Source: PALSA-612 sp964595575
GTDB taxonomy: Bacteria > Actinomycetota > Thermoleophilia > Gaiellales > Gaiellaceae
Direction: 5' to 3'
DNA: 64,000 nucleotides
NCBI GenBank assembly: GCA_964595575.1
Contig: CAZQRA010000003.1
Span: 41,005-105,004, forward strand
How positions within the stretch are numbered: the stretch's first letter is position 1; each line of letters starts with the position of its first letter. The position numbers and the translations under genes are program-made. A model generated the notes under the pieces. It did not search any database. It was not told where the DNA came from and worked only from the letters and a program-made list of their open reading frames with translations. This document shows positions 34,301-42,683 of the stretch, in pieces.

Positions 34301-34766
34301 CCACGGGAGAGACGAGGGCGGTGGTCAGGGTGACGAGGGCCAGGGCGACGATCCCAGCCGAGTCGATGTGGAGAAGCGCCGAGAGTGGTACCGAGGCGGC
34401 GAGGGCGAGGAGGAGGAGCGGTACGGTCGCGAGCAGGGAGAGCCTGAGCATCTGGCGGGAGAACGTGCTCGCGCCGGGAACGTCTCCGTGGGCCAGGCGT
34501 CGCGACACCTCCCGAGAGACCGCCATCTGCAGGGCCGAGGCGGGGATGAGCACGACGGCGAGAAGCCCGAGCAGGGCCGCTAGCGCGCCGTAGTCAGCGC
34601 TGCCGAGAATGCGGCCCGCCGCGAGCAGGAAGGCGTAGTTCGCCACCATGCCCACGACCGAGGCCGAGCCGATGAGCGCGGCCGAGCGAGCGCCGGTCGA
34701 GGGCGCTTGGGCCGCCGGGGCGGCGATCAAAGGCGGGGGCGACTCGGGGAGCGTCGTACCCGACAC
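31350..34766 (-). CDS. Fusion: Wzx/MurJ-type flippase + GT-C-like membrane domain
   Basis: 1138 residues. Residues about 20-440 look like a MOP-superfamily polysaccharide flippase (ALIGSASVVGMVANYAFLLA, ILGSADYGALAALLG, regularly spaced helices). From about 460 a second polytopic unit begins, with TGSVAAFWQMREESGFHLLG, NIQWLVPYYPTYLASYVVGE, FPWHIVRAEHASLVHLEVFP and a soluble tail (GVLVEYPLGYSDVYRLWQRR, ALSLLGVTAIIVH). It resembles YfhO/GT-C proteins that act on lipid-linked sugars outside the membrane. Flipping and transfer could be coupled in one chain (inference). GTG at 34766; a single uninterrupted frame. The beta-rich C-terminus (about 1040-1120) may be a carbohydrate-binding part. Confidence 0.78.
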   Translation of the reverse strand: MSGTTLPESPPPLIAAPAAQAPSTGARSAALIGSASVVGMVANYAFLLAAGRILGSADYGALAALLGLLAVVLIPASALQMAVSREVSRRLAHGDVPGASTFSRQMLRLSLLATVPLLLLALAASVPLSALLHIDSAGIVALALVTLTTALVSPVAMGILQGRQRFHALALLYVVPWALRLGLLAAASAAGYRLGGAVVATLAGAVVTALLALWMARPQPVSPREAGPSELRPFLRYLALVSLGLVGIALLSHLDLLIVKARFSAEMAGAYGAASAFARVGFFLPAAILAVLFPRTAARQARGEETEDILGRSLLATAGFCGLLALFYAATGVGLVTTSFGPDFAAGGEILAPFALAIGLFSLANVLVGYHLSRGETHYAWLVAGGVVAQVILLALVPSSLEGVVWTNVAVGAGLVLAHELLVGSSLPALRAGLRHVEGALAWLRTVGPEALLVLGGTTALVVGLFWPVVRHLGSTIIGSPGSDSTGSVAAFWQMREESGFHLLGSTHHTLTGAPFGWEETNGLNIQWLVPYYPTYLASYVVGEVAAFNLATLSGYVLSGAAMYALVRYLGGARLVAAWAALVFVVFPWHIVRAEHASLVHLEVFPLLLIALVAYARRPTLPRLVVVGVAVLASWLTSGYFGAMATIAASAFGAGAALFSRRRRLLLALGPAALALAATALVAAASLISGAGRDAGLDRPLGDLSIYGLRPLELVVPPASSLVFGGLLQTFWDGRGHGSNPTETPNYLGLVTIVLAVGWLWLAWRRRRSLPGNTSTVTLGLVAAFLVGVAFAAPSPVEVLGRLVPTPSRLLWEVTPAFRVPSRWTPFLMAALVPLAALGLHRGYEVLRRRPKYGRALATAAIVAAAGLSATELLASPAEKRFRTVPVPPVYAALERTPPGVLVEYPLGYSDVYRLWQRRHGRPLLNGAPPDTPADQARLVLLDPASPGTAQALSLLGVTAIIVHRRTNIDAEVLPRQPIGVSGYRLVGRYRDGDSLWQVTARPAPALVTLPGGFAKPRRGRDGLVLYPLVSPAGVGAVELRARQAGVVRLTFDAEPPRGTRRVLRVADSEREVAFTLQGRTRISVAVAVPRGLSRLLVKTDPAATSEKDAVALSAPRAQAASGKPALHADPIEPDPGF

Positions 34767-34772
34767 AGGCTG

Positions 34773-35915
34773 CTAGGACTCGTACGCGTCGAGGACGAGG
34801 GCGAGCGACCGCTCCAAGCTGAGCGTTGCCGCGTTGCCGGCCATCCACTGGGCAGTCGAGCGGCGCAGGGCTTGACCGGCCTCGACCACGCGGAGGATGG
34901 CGTGGCCGAGGTCCTCGGGCGAGGGGCTGGAAGCGACGGCGCCGTTCACCCCCTCGGTCACCAGCTCGGCGGCAGCGTTCTCGGGCCCGGCCACCACCAC
35001 GCTGGGCGTTCCCCGCGCCGCCGCCTCGACCACGACCAGGCCGTACCCCTCGCGCTCGGAGGCGGTGGCAAGACAGGCGGCTCGGGCGAGGGCCGCGGCC
35101 ACCTCCTGCTCGGGACGTGCCCCCAGCACCCGGACGCTGGAGTCGAGGCCGAGCTGGCGGACGAGGCTCTCGACGTTGCGGCGCTCGGGGCCGTCGCCGT
35201 AGAGATCGAGGCGAAGCTCAGGCCGCCTCGCCTGGGCCCAGGCGAAGGCCCGAACCAGGGCATCGACCCGCTTCTCGCGGACGTGGCGTCCTGCGAAGAC
35301 GACGAGCGAGGGATCGACCTCATCTTCCTCGCTCGGCTCGATCGGCCCGGAGTAGAGTCCCGGCAAGACGAGGGGGGTGCCGCGGTAGCCCTCCTCCGCG
35401 AGGCGACTGGCATGCATCCTGGACATGCAGAAGGCGCGGTGCGGGACTCGGACGCACAGCCGTTGCACGAGCCAGCCCAGGGTACCGAGGAGCGGCCCTG
35501 CGTAGCGTCGCCAGTACCGCCGGCTCCAGACCTCGTGCCAGTCGACGACGATCCGGTAGCCGTGGCGGCGCCGCAGGAGAGCGGCGGCAAGGAGCGGGAA
35601 GTAGGGAAAGGAGGCGGCGTGGACGACGTCGTAGTCGCCCCCGCGACGGGCGAGGTGAAGGAGCACGGCAAGACCGAAGCGGAGGGGAGGAAGGAGGGCC
35701 CTTCTTCCCCGGCCGTACACCCGTCCCGGAGGGACGAGGCCGAGGACGCGGACGCCGGGGAGAGCAGGTCGAGCCTCCGGCGGCCAGTGGCGCATGGTGA
35801 GGTAGGTAACCTCGTGCCCCCGGCGGGCGAGGGCGAGGGCGAGGTCGCGCATCCACCGCTCGGCCCCGCCTACCGTGTGGGGGAAGATGTGGTCGTAGAT
35901 CAGGCAGACGCGCAC
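34773..35915 (-). CDS. Glycosyltransferase family 4
   Basis: 380 residues. VRVCLIYDHIFPHTVGGAER at the N-terminus is the GT4 start with the GGAE loop; C-terminal donor site VVFAGRHVREKRVDALVRAF, LYGDGPERRNVES and ATASEREGYGLVVVEAAARG with the EX7E glutamates. GTG at 35915 chosen because the frame upstream is only the antisense-like overlap with the methyltransferase gene (15 bases shared). Only 6 bases separate its stop from the flippase-fusion start. Retaining transferase; sugar unknown. Confidence 0.88.
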   Translation of the reverse strand: MRVCLIYDHIFPHTVGGAERWMRDLALALARRGHEVTYLTMRHWPPEARPALPGVRVLGLVPPGRVYGRGRRALLPPLRFGLAVLLHLARRGGDYDVVHAASFPYFPLLAAALLRRRHGYRIVVDWHEVWSRRYWRRYAGPLLGTLGWLVQRLCVRVPHRAFCMSRMHASRLAEEGYRGTPLVLPGLYSGPIEPSEEDEVDPSLVVFAGRHVREKRVDALVRAFAWAQARRPELRLDLYGDGPERRNVESLVRQLGLDSSVRVLGARPEQEVAAALARAACLATASEREGYGLVVVEAAARGTPSVVVAGPENAAAELVTEGVNGAVASSPSPEDLGHAILRVVEAGQALRRSTAQWMAGNAATLSLERSLALVLDAYES

Positions 35916-36694
35916 GGGGTGGCGGAGGAAGGCGTCAGTCGGTACACGACAGCTCCTCCCAGGACCGGCACCCGCTCCAGCGCCCGCTCCACCGTCGCCA
36001 GCGGCGCGGGGAGGCCGGGGAGCCAGCCCGGGAAGAGGAAGGCGTACCGCTTGCTCCACGTAAGCCCGGCGGAGCGGAACGCTTGCTCGGCTCGCCATGG
36101 TCGGAAGTGGTCTTCCTCCTCTCCCATCCGTCGCATCCAGGCCTGCTTGAGCCACAGGTAGGGGTGGAGGATGTTGGGCTCGACGGCGAGCCAGACGCCG
36201 TCGGGGGTCAAGGCGCGGGCCATCTGGCCGACGAGACGAGGGAGATCGGGCACGTGGTGCAGGACGTCGATGCTCAGCACGACGTCGAAGCGGCTCTGGG
36301 GCAGGCCGGCCTCGCCCTCCAGCGTGTAGGTCAGGTTGGGACGGCGGTAGCGGCGGCGGGCGTAGTCGAGCATCCGCGAATCGACCTCGATGCCGACGAG
36401 CTCGACCTCGGGGAACCGACAGGCGAGCTCGTAGAGCATGCGTCCCCCCCCGAACCCGATCTCGAGCACGCGCTGAGGGCGCGGGTGACCCTCGATCGCC
36501 TCCGCGGCCAGCTCGAGGCGTCTCCGGCCCAGATGGCCGGTGCGCAGGCGCTCGTACTCCTCGGGCTCAACGGAGAGGTGCGTTCTCGGCGCTGGAAGCG
36601 CGAGCCTAGGCCTTGGCCCGGCAGGCGAGGCTCGAGGCGCCGGCGGCTTTCTCACCCGGCCTTCGCGTGTGACAAGGTGTACCAAGGGTGCCAA
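35900..36694 (-). CDS. Class I SAM-dependent methyltransferase
   Basis: 264 residues from ATG 36694, or 251 from the GTG at 36655. Motifs: VLEIGFGGGRMLYELACR, VELVGIEVDSRMLDYARRRY, FDVVLSIDVLHHVPD and LTPDGVWLAVEPN. The later GTG would put the tandem 10-mer motif at 36670-36687 just upstream of the start, as at 61.5 kb, so I lean to 36655 but list the longer frame. C-terminal end overlaps the GT4 gene by 15 bases. Substrate unknown. Confidence 0.78.
   Translation of the reverse strand: MAPLVHLVTREGRVRKPPAPRASPAGPRPRLALPAPRTHLSVEPEEYERLRTGHLGRRRLELAAEAIEGHPRPQRVLEIGFGGGRMLYELACRFPEVELVGIEVDSRMLDYARRRYRRPNLTYTLEGEAGLPQSRFDVVLSIDVLHHVPDLPRLVGQMARALTPDGVWLAVEPNILHPYLWLKQAWMRRMGEEEDHFRPWRAEQAFRSAGLTWSKRYAFLFPGWLPGLPAPLATVERALERVPVLGGAVVYRLTPSSATPCASA
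36670..36687. promoter_or_regulatory. Tandem 10-mer motif (weaker copy)
   Basis: On the minus strand CCTTGGTACA followed by CCTTGTCACA, a diverged version of the tandem CCTYGTTACA element at 61450-61472 and 63294-63316. It lies 15 bases upstream of the alternative GTG (36655) of the methyltransferase gene. Operator role is a guess. Confidence 0.35.
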
Positions 36695-36905
36695 GCCCTC
36701 GCCTCTCCCGGGAGCGAGGAGGCCGCTCGCGGCCCGGTCGCCGGCTCCGGGGAGAGCGGGCGTTGCCTCGGCGTGGAGACCGACGACGGCTCTGGGGGCG
36801 GAGGTCCACCCACTGGCGCCTCCACCCTACCATGGCCCTCGGCCTGCTTGGAGGCGTGGGGAGGCACGATGGACGGGCGGGCGCGCCCTCGGCTACCGTG
36901 CCACC

Positions 36906-39653
36906 GTGCTCGTGGCCGGCACAGCCGAGCGAGGATCGCGGCCCGACCGGCGGCGGCTGGCCTGGGTGGAGGGGCGGTGGGCGCCGGTCGCGGTTCTCGC
37001 CGTCGCCGTCGCCGTCTGGTGGCTGGAGGCAATCGTCCTGCCCCTGGCTCCGGGCCGGGACTTCGGCACCTACTTGGGGGCCTACGTGGAGCTGTTCCAA
37101 GCCCGCCCCATCGACCTCGGCTACGTCCTCAATCGCACGCCCGTCGCTCCTCTCGTCATGGGCGGCCTCCTCGACCTGGCGGGGGGAGCGTTGGCGCCGG
37201 CGGCCATGTCCCTCCTCTTTGCCGCCTCGGTCGCCGCCTGGTTCGCGGCAGCCCGGGCGCTGAGCGGGACGGGGGCCCTGCTGGTGGCCGTCGTCCTCCT
37301 GCTCTGGCCCGGCTACGCCATCCTCTTCCACGAGCTCTCCTCCGACGCCGTGTTCGCCGCGTCGTTCGCCGGCTTTTCCTACCTGGCGGTGCGCACGGCC
37401 CGATCGGGCGCCCGGCCTAGCCGCATGGCCGTCCTGGGGCTCGCCTGCGGGGGCCTCGCCCTCGTCCGTCCAGGAAGCCAGGCCCTGCTCGCCCTCTCCC
37501 TCCTTCCCCTCGCCCTACGTGCTCCCTGGCGGCGACGTGTCCTGGGCGCCCTTGCCTTCGCCTCGGCCATGGCTTTGGTCCTCGCCGGATGGACGCTCCA
37601 CAACGGTCTTCGCTTCGGCAACTACACCTTCGCCCGGGGCGGGAACGCCACTATCCCCTTCTTCCGCGCCTTCGTGACCGACAAGATCGTGCGACCCGAG
37701 AACGGCCCAGCCTCCCGCGAGCTAGCCCGGGAGGTCAAGCGGCGCCTCCTTCCCGAGGAGCCCTACCGCTCCTACGGCATCACCCTGGAGGCATTCTTCA
37801 GCTCGGGGAGCGCCCGGATGCACGAGGATCTCGTCGCCCTCTCCGATCGGGTCAAGGGCTGGCGGACGAACCACCGTTGGCTTCGCGACGTGGGGGTGGA
37901 GGCCGTGCTCGCCCATCCGCATGCCTACGCCCGGGGCGTGGCTGCCACCGTCTGGCACCTGCTCGTGAGGGGGGTCTACCGGCCGCTCGAGGGGAAGGCC
38001 CAGACCGCGGCGACCTCTGCCGCCGCTAGCGGAGGCGGCGCGGAGACGATCGTCGTCGACGGCCGGCGGCTGCCGAGGCCCTCGGAGGGCGAGCCCATCC
38101 CCGCTCCCCACGAGGGGGGCGTGGCCACCCCCGACGGGAGCATCTACACGGCGTGGACGTCGCCCACGCAGCATCACCTCGTCTTCCTCCACTCCGGCGA
38201 CGCCCAGCGCTACCGAGCCCTCCACCGCCGCATCGACGCTCTGGCGGCGAGGCTGCCTGGGACCGGGGGAAGCGAGGCCCTGCAGCGGCGGCTGAACCAG
38301 GCCTCGCGGTGGTTTCCGCCGGCCGCCTTCTGGCTTGCCGTCGGCCTCGCCGCGCTGCTCGTCCGGCGGCCACGGGGAGCCTCCGCCGCCCTCTTCCCTG
38401 CGGTGGCAGCCGCGGTGGTGATCGTGCTCAGCGCGCTCGGGCTCCCTGCCGAGCCGCGCTACTCGCTGCCGGTGGCGCCAGCCTTCCTCCTCCTTGGCTC
38501 CGTCGCCCTCCTTGCTCCCGCCGGGCGGGCGAGCCTCGTCCAGGCGGCGTCCCGCCTGGCGACAGCCGTCGCCGCTCTGGTCGCCCTGGGCTGGGCGACG
38601 AGAGCCTACCTCTCCACTGTCGAGGGCCATATCGCGAGCGGCGAGCCTCCGCACGACCTGGCCGTGTTCCTCCGCGCCGCCTCCCGGGTGGTCGAGGGAG
38701 CCTCCCCCTACGTCTTCTGGCATGACCAGACCTACGCCTACCCTCCGCTCCTTGCCTACCTGGTGGCTCCGCTCGAGCCCCTGTCCGTGGCCGCGGCCAC
38801 TGTCGCCTGGACGGTGCTGCTCGGGGCGGCGCTGGCGGGGGCGCTCTGGCTCTTGGGGGTCCGCGACTGGCGCTGCTACTGCCTGGCGGCTGCGTACCCA
38901 GCCACGCGGAGCGCCGTGGTGGTGGGCGCGATCGGGCCCTTCCTGGTGTTGGCGTCGGCGGTCGCCTGGCGCTGGCGCGAGCGGCTGGTCGCCTCGGCAG
39001 CGGTGGGAGCCGCCGTCGCCTTGAAGCTCTTCCTGTGGCCGCTTGCCCTCTGGCTTGGGCTCGGCCGGCGCCGCTGGGCAGGCCCAGCCTCGGTCGGCTT
39101 CGCCCTCATCCTCGGCCTCGCCCCCTGGGCTGCCCTCGGCTTCGCCTCTCTCGGCGGCTACCCGGGCCTCCTTCGTCGCTTGAGCGACGAGGAGGCGTGG
39201 GCCTCCTACTCCCTGGCCGCCATGGGCATGCGCGCGCACCTACCCAAGGAGGTAGCGATAGGCCTCTCCCTGGCCGTGGCCCTCGGCCTTCTGGCCGCGT
39301 CCGCGTGGGTCGCCCAGCGGGGCACGGGGAGCGCCCGCGACCGCCAGGTGGCCTCGCTCACGCTCGCCCTGGCCGCCGCCCTAGCTTCCTCCCCCATCGT
39401 CTGGCTCCACTACCTCGTCCTCCTCGTCGTCCCCGTGGCCCTCCTCAGCCCGCAGCTTTCTTTCCTGTGGCTGGTGCCGCTCGCCCTCTTCCCCCTTCCC
39501 CAGACCGGCTGGCCGGGGGGCGATCCGGCTAAGCTCGCCCTCGCCTTGCTCGTGACCGTGGTCGTAGTGGCGGCAGGAGCTCTCCCCGCCCTCGCCGGCG
39601 GGGAGCTCCTTTCCCAGGGGGTCGCTCGCCGCCTCCTCCTCCCTCGTCGCTGA
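36906..39653 (+). CDS. Fusion membrane protein: 21.3-kb paralog domain + GT87-like domain
   Basis: 915 residues. The first about 560 match the protein at 21342-23015: DFGTYLGAYVELFQARPIDL, ARGGNATIPFFRAFVTDKIV, PYRSYGITLEAFFSSGSARM, WTSPTQHHLVFLH. The last 330 look like a GT87 (DUF2029) mannosyltransferase-like unit: YVFWHDQTYAYPPLLAYLVA, KLFLWPLALWLGLGRRRW and many helices, using lipid-phosphate sugars outside. GTG at 36906 (a second lies two codons on). Two GT-C-type units in one chain could catalyse successive additions (inference). The stop overlaps the ATG of the tandem GT2 gene by one base. Confidence 0.72.
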   Translation: MLVAGTAERGSRPDRRRLAWVEGRWAPVAVLAVAVAVWWLEAIVLPLAPGRDFGTYLGAYVELFQARPIDLGYVLNRTPVAPLVMGGLLDLAGGALAPAAMSLLFAASVAAWFAAARALSGTGALLVAVVLLLWPGYAILFHELSSDAVFAASFAGFSYLAVRTARSGARPSRMAVLGLACGGLALVRPGSQALLALSLLPLALRAPWRRRVLGALAFASAMALVLAGWTLHNGLRFGNYTFARGGNATIPFFRAFVTDKIVRPENGPASRELAREVKRRLLPEEPYRSYGITLEAFFSSGSARMHEDLVALSDRVKGWRTNHRWLRDVGVEAVLAHPHAYARGVAATVWHLLVRGVYRPLEGKAQTAATSAAASGGGAETIVVDGRRLPRPSEGEPIPAPHEGGVATPDGSIYTAWTSPTQHHLVFLHSGDAQRYRALHRRIDALAARLPGTGGSEALQRRLNQASRWFPPAAFWLAVGLAALLVRRPRGASAALFPAVAAAVVIVLSALGLPAEPRYSLPVAPAFLLLGSVALLAPAGRASLVQAASRLATAVAALVALGWATRAYLSTVEGHIASGEPPHDLAVFLRAASRVVEGASPYVFWHDQTYAYPPLLAYLVAPLEPLSVAAATVAWTVLLGAALAGALWLLGVRDWRCYCLAAAYPATRSAVVVGAIGPFLVLASAVAWRWRERLVASAAVGAAVALKLFLWPLALWLGLGRRRWAGPASVGFALILGLAPWAALGFASLGGYPGLLRRLSDEEAWASYSLAAMGMRAHLPKEVAIGLSLAVALGLLAASAWVAQRGTGSARDRQVASLTLALAAALASSPIVWLHYLVLLVVPVALLSPQLSFLWLVPLALFPLPQTGWPGGDPAKLALALLVTVVVVAAGALPALAGGELLSQGVARRLLLPRR

Positions 39654-41746
39654 TGCGGGTAGTCGAGACCCTGGTCGTCCGCGACGAGGCAGACATCGTC
39701 GGCTCCCAGATCGCCTACCACCTCCAGGCCGGCATCGACTTCGTCATCGCCACCGACCACGGCTCGGTGGACGGCACCACCGACATCCTGCGCTCCTACG
39801 AGCGGCAAGGCGTTCTCCGCCTCATCCGGGTGGAGGGGGAGGTGCGGGAGAGCGAGTGGAGAACGACGATGGCCCGCCTAGCGGCGACCGAGTACGGGGC
39901 GGACTGGGTCTTGAACATGGACGCCGACGAATTCTGGATGCCCCGCCGAGGCTCCCTCAAGCAGGCGCTGGCCCTCGTCCCCGAGCGCTTCGCGGTGGTG
40001 GGAGGAGCCATACGCCACTTCCTCCCCCGCCCTGGCGACGGGCGCCCGCCCTTGGAGCGGATGACCGTGTGCCTGAGCGCTCATGCGCCCGTCAACGACC
40101 CCACCAGCCCCTGGCGACCCGGGGAGAAGGTGGCGGCGCACAGGGCGGATCCTGAGATCAGGGTCGGCCACGCCGGCCGGGTCGAGTCCCGGGAGGTGCC
40201 GCGCCTTCCAGGGTCGAACCTCCTCGACGTCCTCCACTTCCCCTGCCGAAGCCGCGAGCAGTGGCAGCGCAAGACGACCCGACGGGGCCACGTCGGCGCC
40301 GACAAGCCCCTGGCCATCTACCGCAAGGGGCTCCAAGCGGCGGTGGCGGGCCGCATGGAGGACCTGTACGAGAGCCTGGTGGTGGACGAGGAGACGCTCG
40401 CGACCGGGCTTGCCCTCGGGTACCTGGTGGAGGACACCCGGCTTCGGGACGCGCTGCGACAGATCGAAGGCAGGCCCGTACCCGTCCCCGCGCGTTCCCC
40501 GGGCGATGGGGCTCGTGAGCGGATCGAGCTTGCCGTGTCCCGGACCGTGGCCTACGACTCCCTCCTCGTGCGCTACCAGCGCCGGGCCGATGCCGTCGCC
40601 CAGAGGGTGGCCCGGCTCGAGAGGAAGCGTCGGATGCGAGCGAGGGGGGCTCCGCGTAGGCGCCCGGGGGCGGGGCCTGAGAGGGAGAATGCCCGAGCGG
40701 TGAAGGTGGTCATGACCGTGATCGCTCGGGGGGAGCTCGACCTTCTCGACGCCTGGCTTGCCTACCACCTGAGCGTGGGGGTCGACCAGGTGGTAGCGGC
40801 GGGACTGCCTCCTTCCGGGCGCCGCTCCCAGGTCGTGGAGGCCTACGCCGGCCAGGGCCGGCTCACAGTAGTAGAAGGCGAACCCGACCCTAGTCTTCCG
40901 GCGCGTGAGCTGCGAGCGCGGCTTCGCCGGATCGCCGCCCTCGAGGAGGGGGCCGACTGGGTCATGGACAGCGACCTCCACCAGTTCTGGTGGCCGCGGG
41001 AGGTGGGCCTGAAGGAGCTCCTCGCTCCCATCCCCGAGCGCTACACGGTCGTCCAGGCGCTGGCGCGGGTGTTCCTTCCCCGCCCCGAGGAGGAGGGGCC
41101 CTCGCTCTTCGCCGACCGCCTCACCGTCCGGCCCACGCTCTCGAGCCCCTCGGTCGATCCTGAGCCTCTTTCGTGGGCTCTACGGCCTGTCTACCGAGCC
41201 CGGCAAGGAGTGGTGCTGGGGCTCGACCCTGCCCGGCGGGTACCGCTGCGGGCCTGGTACCCGATCGAGGTGCTCGAGTTTCCCCTCCGCAGCCGCGCCC
41301 AGGCGGTGGCGGCGGCTGCTGACCGCGACCGGGAGCCTCGGTCGAGGGTCGAGCTCGCCGTCAAGGAGGCGGGCGAGGACCGCGCTCTGTCCCTCTACGA
41401 CCAGCTGGCGGTGGACGAGGAGCGCCTGGCCGCGGGCCTCGCCGACGGCTCGCTGGTCGTGGACGAGCGCCTGCGGGACGCTCTCCGCAGGCTGGCTCCG
41501 GATCGGGGGGAAGGGGGCGAGCTCGTGTTCCCTCGGGGCCTCCCCTCGGGCCTATCGCTTCCCTCCCCCACCGTGGTCGAGGAGGCGGCCTACGCGGTCG
41601 AGTGCGCCTGCCTGGGGGAGGTCGACCTCGCTCGCCTGGACGCCTCCCTTCAAGCCCTGGAGCAGCGGGTGTCCGCCCTCGAGGCCCGCCTGTGGCCCCG
41701 AGTTCGCCGCCGGCTCGTCCGGCTGGCTCGCGGTCGAGGCAGGTAG
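39653..41746 (+). CDS. Tandem GT2-family protein, second domain degenerate
   Basis: 697 residues, two copies of the local GT2 domain in one chain. Domain 1 (1-330): MRVVETLVVRDEADIVGSQI, ATDHGSVDGTT, and DADE at 90-93, all intact. Domain 2 starts at Val350 (VKVVMTVIARGELDLLDAWL); the DHRSxDGTT stretch is replaced by GLPPSGRRS, and the metal motif becomes DLH at 441-443, so transferase activity is unlikely. It keeps the C-terminal signature WYPIEVLEFPLRSRAQ and VEEAAYAVEC. Domain 2 might bind or orient substrate. One-base overlap with the upstream membrane protein stop. Confidence 0.83.
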   Translation: MRVVETLVVRDEADIVGSQIAYHLQAGIDFVIATDHGSVDGTTDILRSYERQGVLRLIRVEGEVRESEWRTTMARLAATEYGADWVLNMDADEFWMPRRGSLKQALALVPERFAVVGGAIRHFLPRPGDGRPPLERMTVCLSAHAPVNDPTSPWRPGEKVAAHRADPEIRVGHAGRVESREVPRLPGSNLLDVLHFPCRSREQWQRKTTRRGHVGADKPLAIYRKGLQAAVAGRMEDLYESLVVDEETLATGLALGYLVEDTRLRDALRQIEGRPVPVPARSPGDGARERIELAVSRTVAYDSLLVRYQRRADAVAQRVARLERKRRMRARGAPRRRPGAGPERENARAVKVVMTVIARGELDLLDAWLAYHLSVGVDQVVAAGLPPSGRRSQVVEAYAGQGRLTVVEGEPDPSLPARELRARLRRIAALEEGADWVMDSDLHQFWWPREVGLKELLAPIPERYTVVQALARVFLPRPEEEGPSLFADRLTVRPTLSSPSVDPEPLSWALRPVYRARQGVVLGLDPARRVPLRAWYPIEVLEFPLRSRAQAVAAAADRDREPRSRVELAVKEAGEDRALSLYDQLAVDEERLAAGLADGSLVVDERLRDALRRLAPDRGEGGELVFPRGLPSGLSLPSPTVVEEAAYAVECACLGEVDLARLDASLQALEQRVSALEARLWPRVRRRLVRLARGRGR

Positions 41747-41786
41747 AGGGGCGACGGCCGCTGCTGCGACCGCTAGCATCGGGCTC

Positions 41787-42683
41787 GTGACCGAGACCGG
41801 GCTGGAGGTGCGGGAGGCTCCCTCCCTCCCCGTCGTCCCCTCGGTAGGCGAGGATCGGGTCGAGCGGGTGGTCGTCATCAGGCCGGCCTCCGCCTGGCCG
41901 CGGCTCGATCTGGGCGAGCTGTGGCACTACCGGGAGCTCCTCTTCACCTTCGTGTGGCGGGACATCAAGGTGCGCTACAAGCAGACCTTCATCGGCGTCG
42001 CCTGGGCCCTGCTCGTACCCATCTTCACGGCCGTCGTGTACACGGTCGTGTTCGGCAAGTTCGCCAAGTTCCCCTCCGGCAACCTCCCCTACCCCGTGCT
42101 CGTGTTCTCGGGGCTCCTGCCCATGCAGTACTTCACCTCGGCCCTCACCCAGGCGAGCGGAAGCCTCGTCCAGAACGTGTCGCTCGTCACCAAGGTCTAC
42201 TTCCCCAGGGTGCTTCTCCCCATGAGCGGCGTCCTCGTCCCCTTCGTCGACTTCGCCATCGGGTTCGCCGTCCTGGTCGGGCTGATGGCCTGGTTCGGTA
42301 CGTGGCCGGCGGGGCCTACGGTGCTCTTGGCCATGCCTGTGATGCTCGTGGCCCTCCTCACCGCTTTAGGGGTCGGGCTCGGCCTCTCTGCCCTCAACGT
42401 CCGCTACCGGGACGTTCCCTACGCCATCCCCGTGTTCCTCCAGGTGCTGCCGCTCCTCTCCGGGGTCCCCTACGCGCTCGAGGCGATCCCGGAGAAGTGG
42501 CAGTGGCTGCTCTCCGCCAACCCCATGACGGCGGTGATCGCGGGCTGGCGGTGGACGGTGCTGGGAGCCGCCGCTCCTGACCCGGCCAAGCTGGCGGTGA
42601 GCCTGGCGGTGGCTGCGGCTCTGTTTCTGCTCGGGCTCGCCTTCTTCCGGCGCTCCGAGCCCCGGTTCGCGGACACGATCTGA
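41787..42683 (+). CDS. wzm: ABC-2 polysaccharide exporter, permease
   Basis: 298 residues, six-helix ABC-2 permease (Wzm/TagG type). After a 60-residue cytoplasmic leader the amphipathic/elbow motif WRDIKVRYKQTFIGVAWALL is followed by helices, and LLSANPMTAVIAGWRW plus RRSEPRFADTI at the end are family hallmarks. It exports undecaprenyl-linked polysaccharide with the ATPase that begins directly at its stop (ATGA-like, 42683). GTG at 41787. One pair suffices for export of a complete chain. Confidence 0.92.
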   Translation: MTETGLEVREAPSLPVVPSVGEDRVERVVVIRPASAWPRLDLGELWHYRELLFTFVWRDIKVRYKQTFIGVAWALLVPIFTAVVYTVVFGKFAKFPSGNLPYPVLVFSGLLPMQYFTSALTQASGSLVQNVSLVTKVYFPRVLLPMSGVLVPFVDFAIGFAVLVGLMAWFGTWPAGPTVLLAMPVMLVALLTALGVGLGLSALNVRYRDVPYAIPVFLQVLPLLSGVPYALEAIPEKWQWLLSANPMTAVIAGWRWTVLGAAAPDPAKLAVSLAVAAALFLLGLAFFRRSEPRFADTI

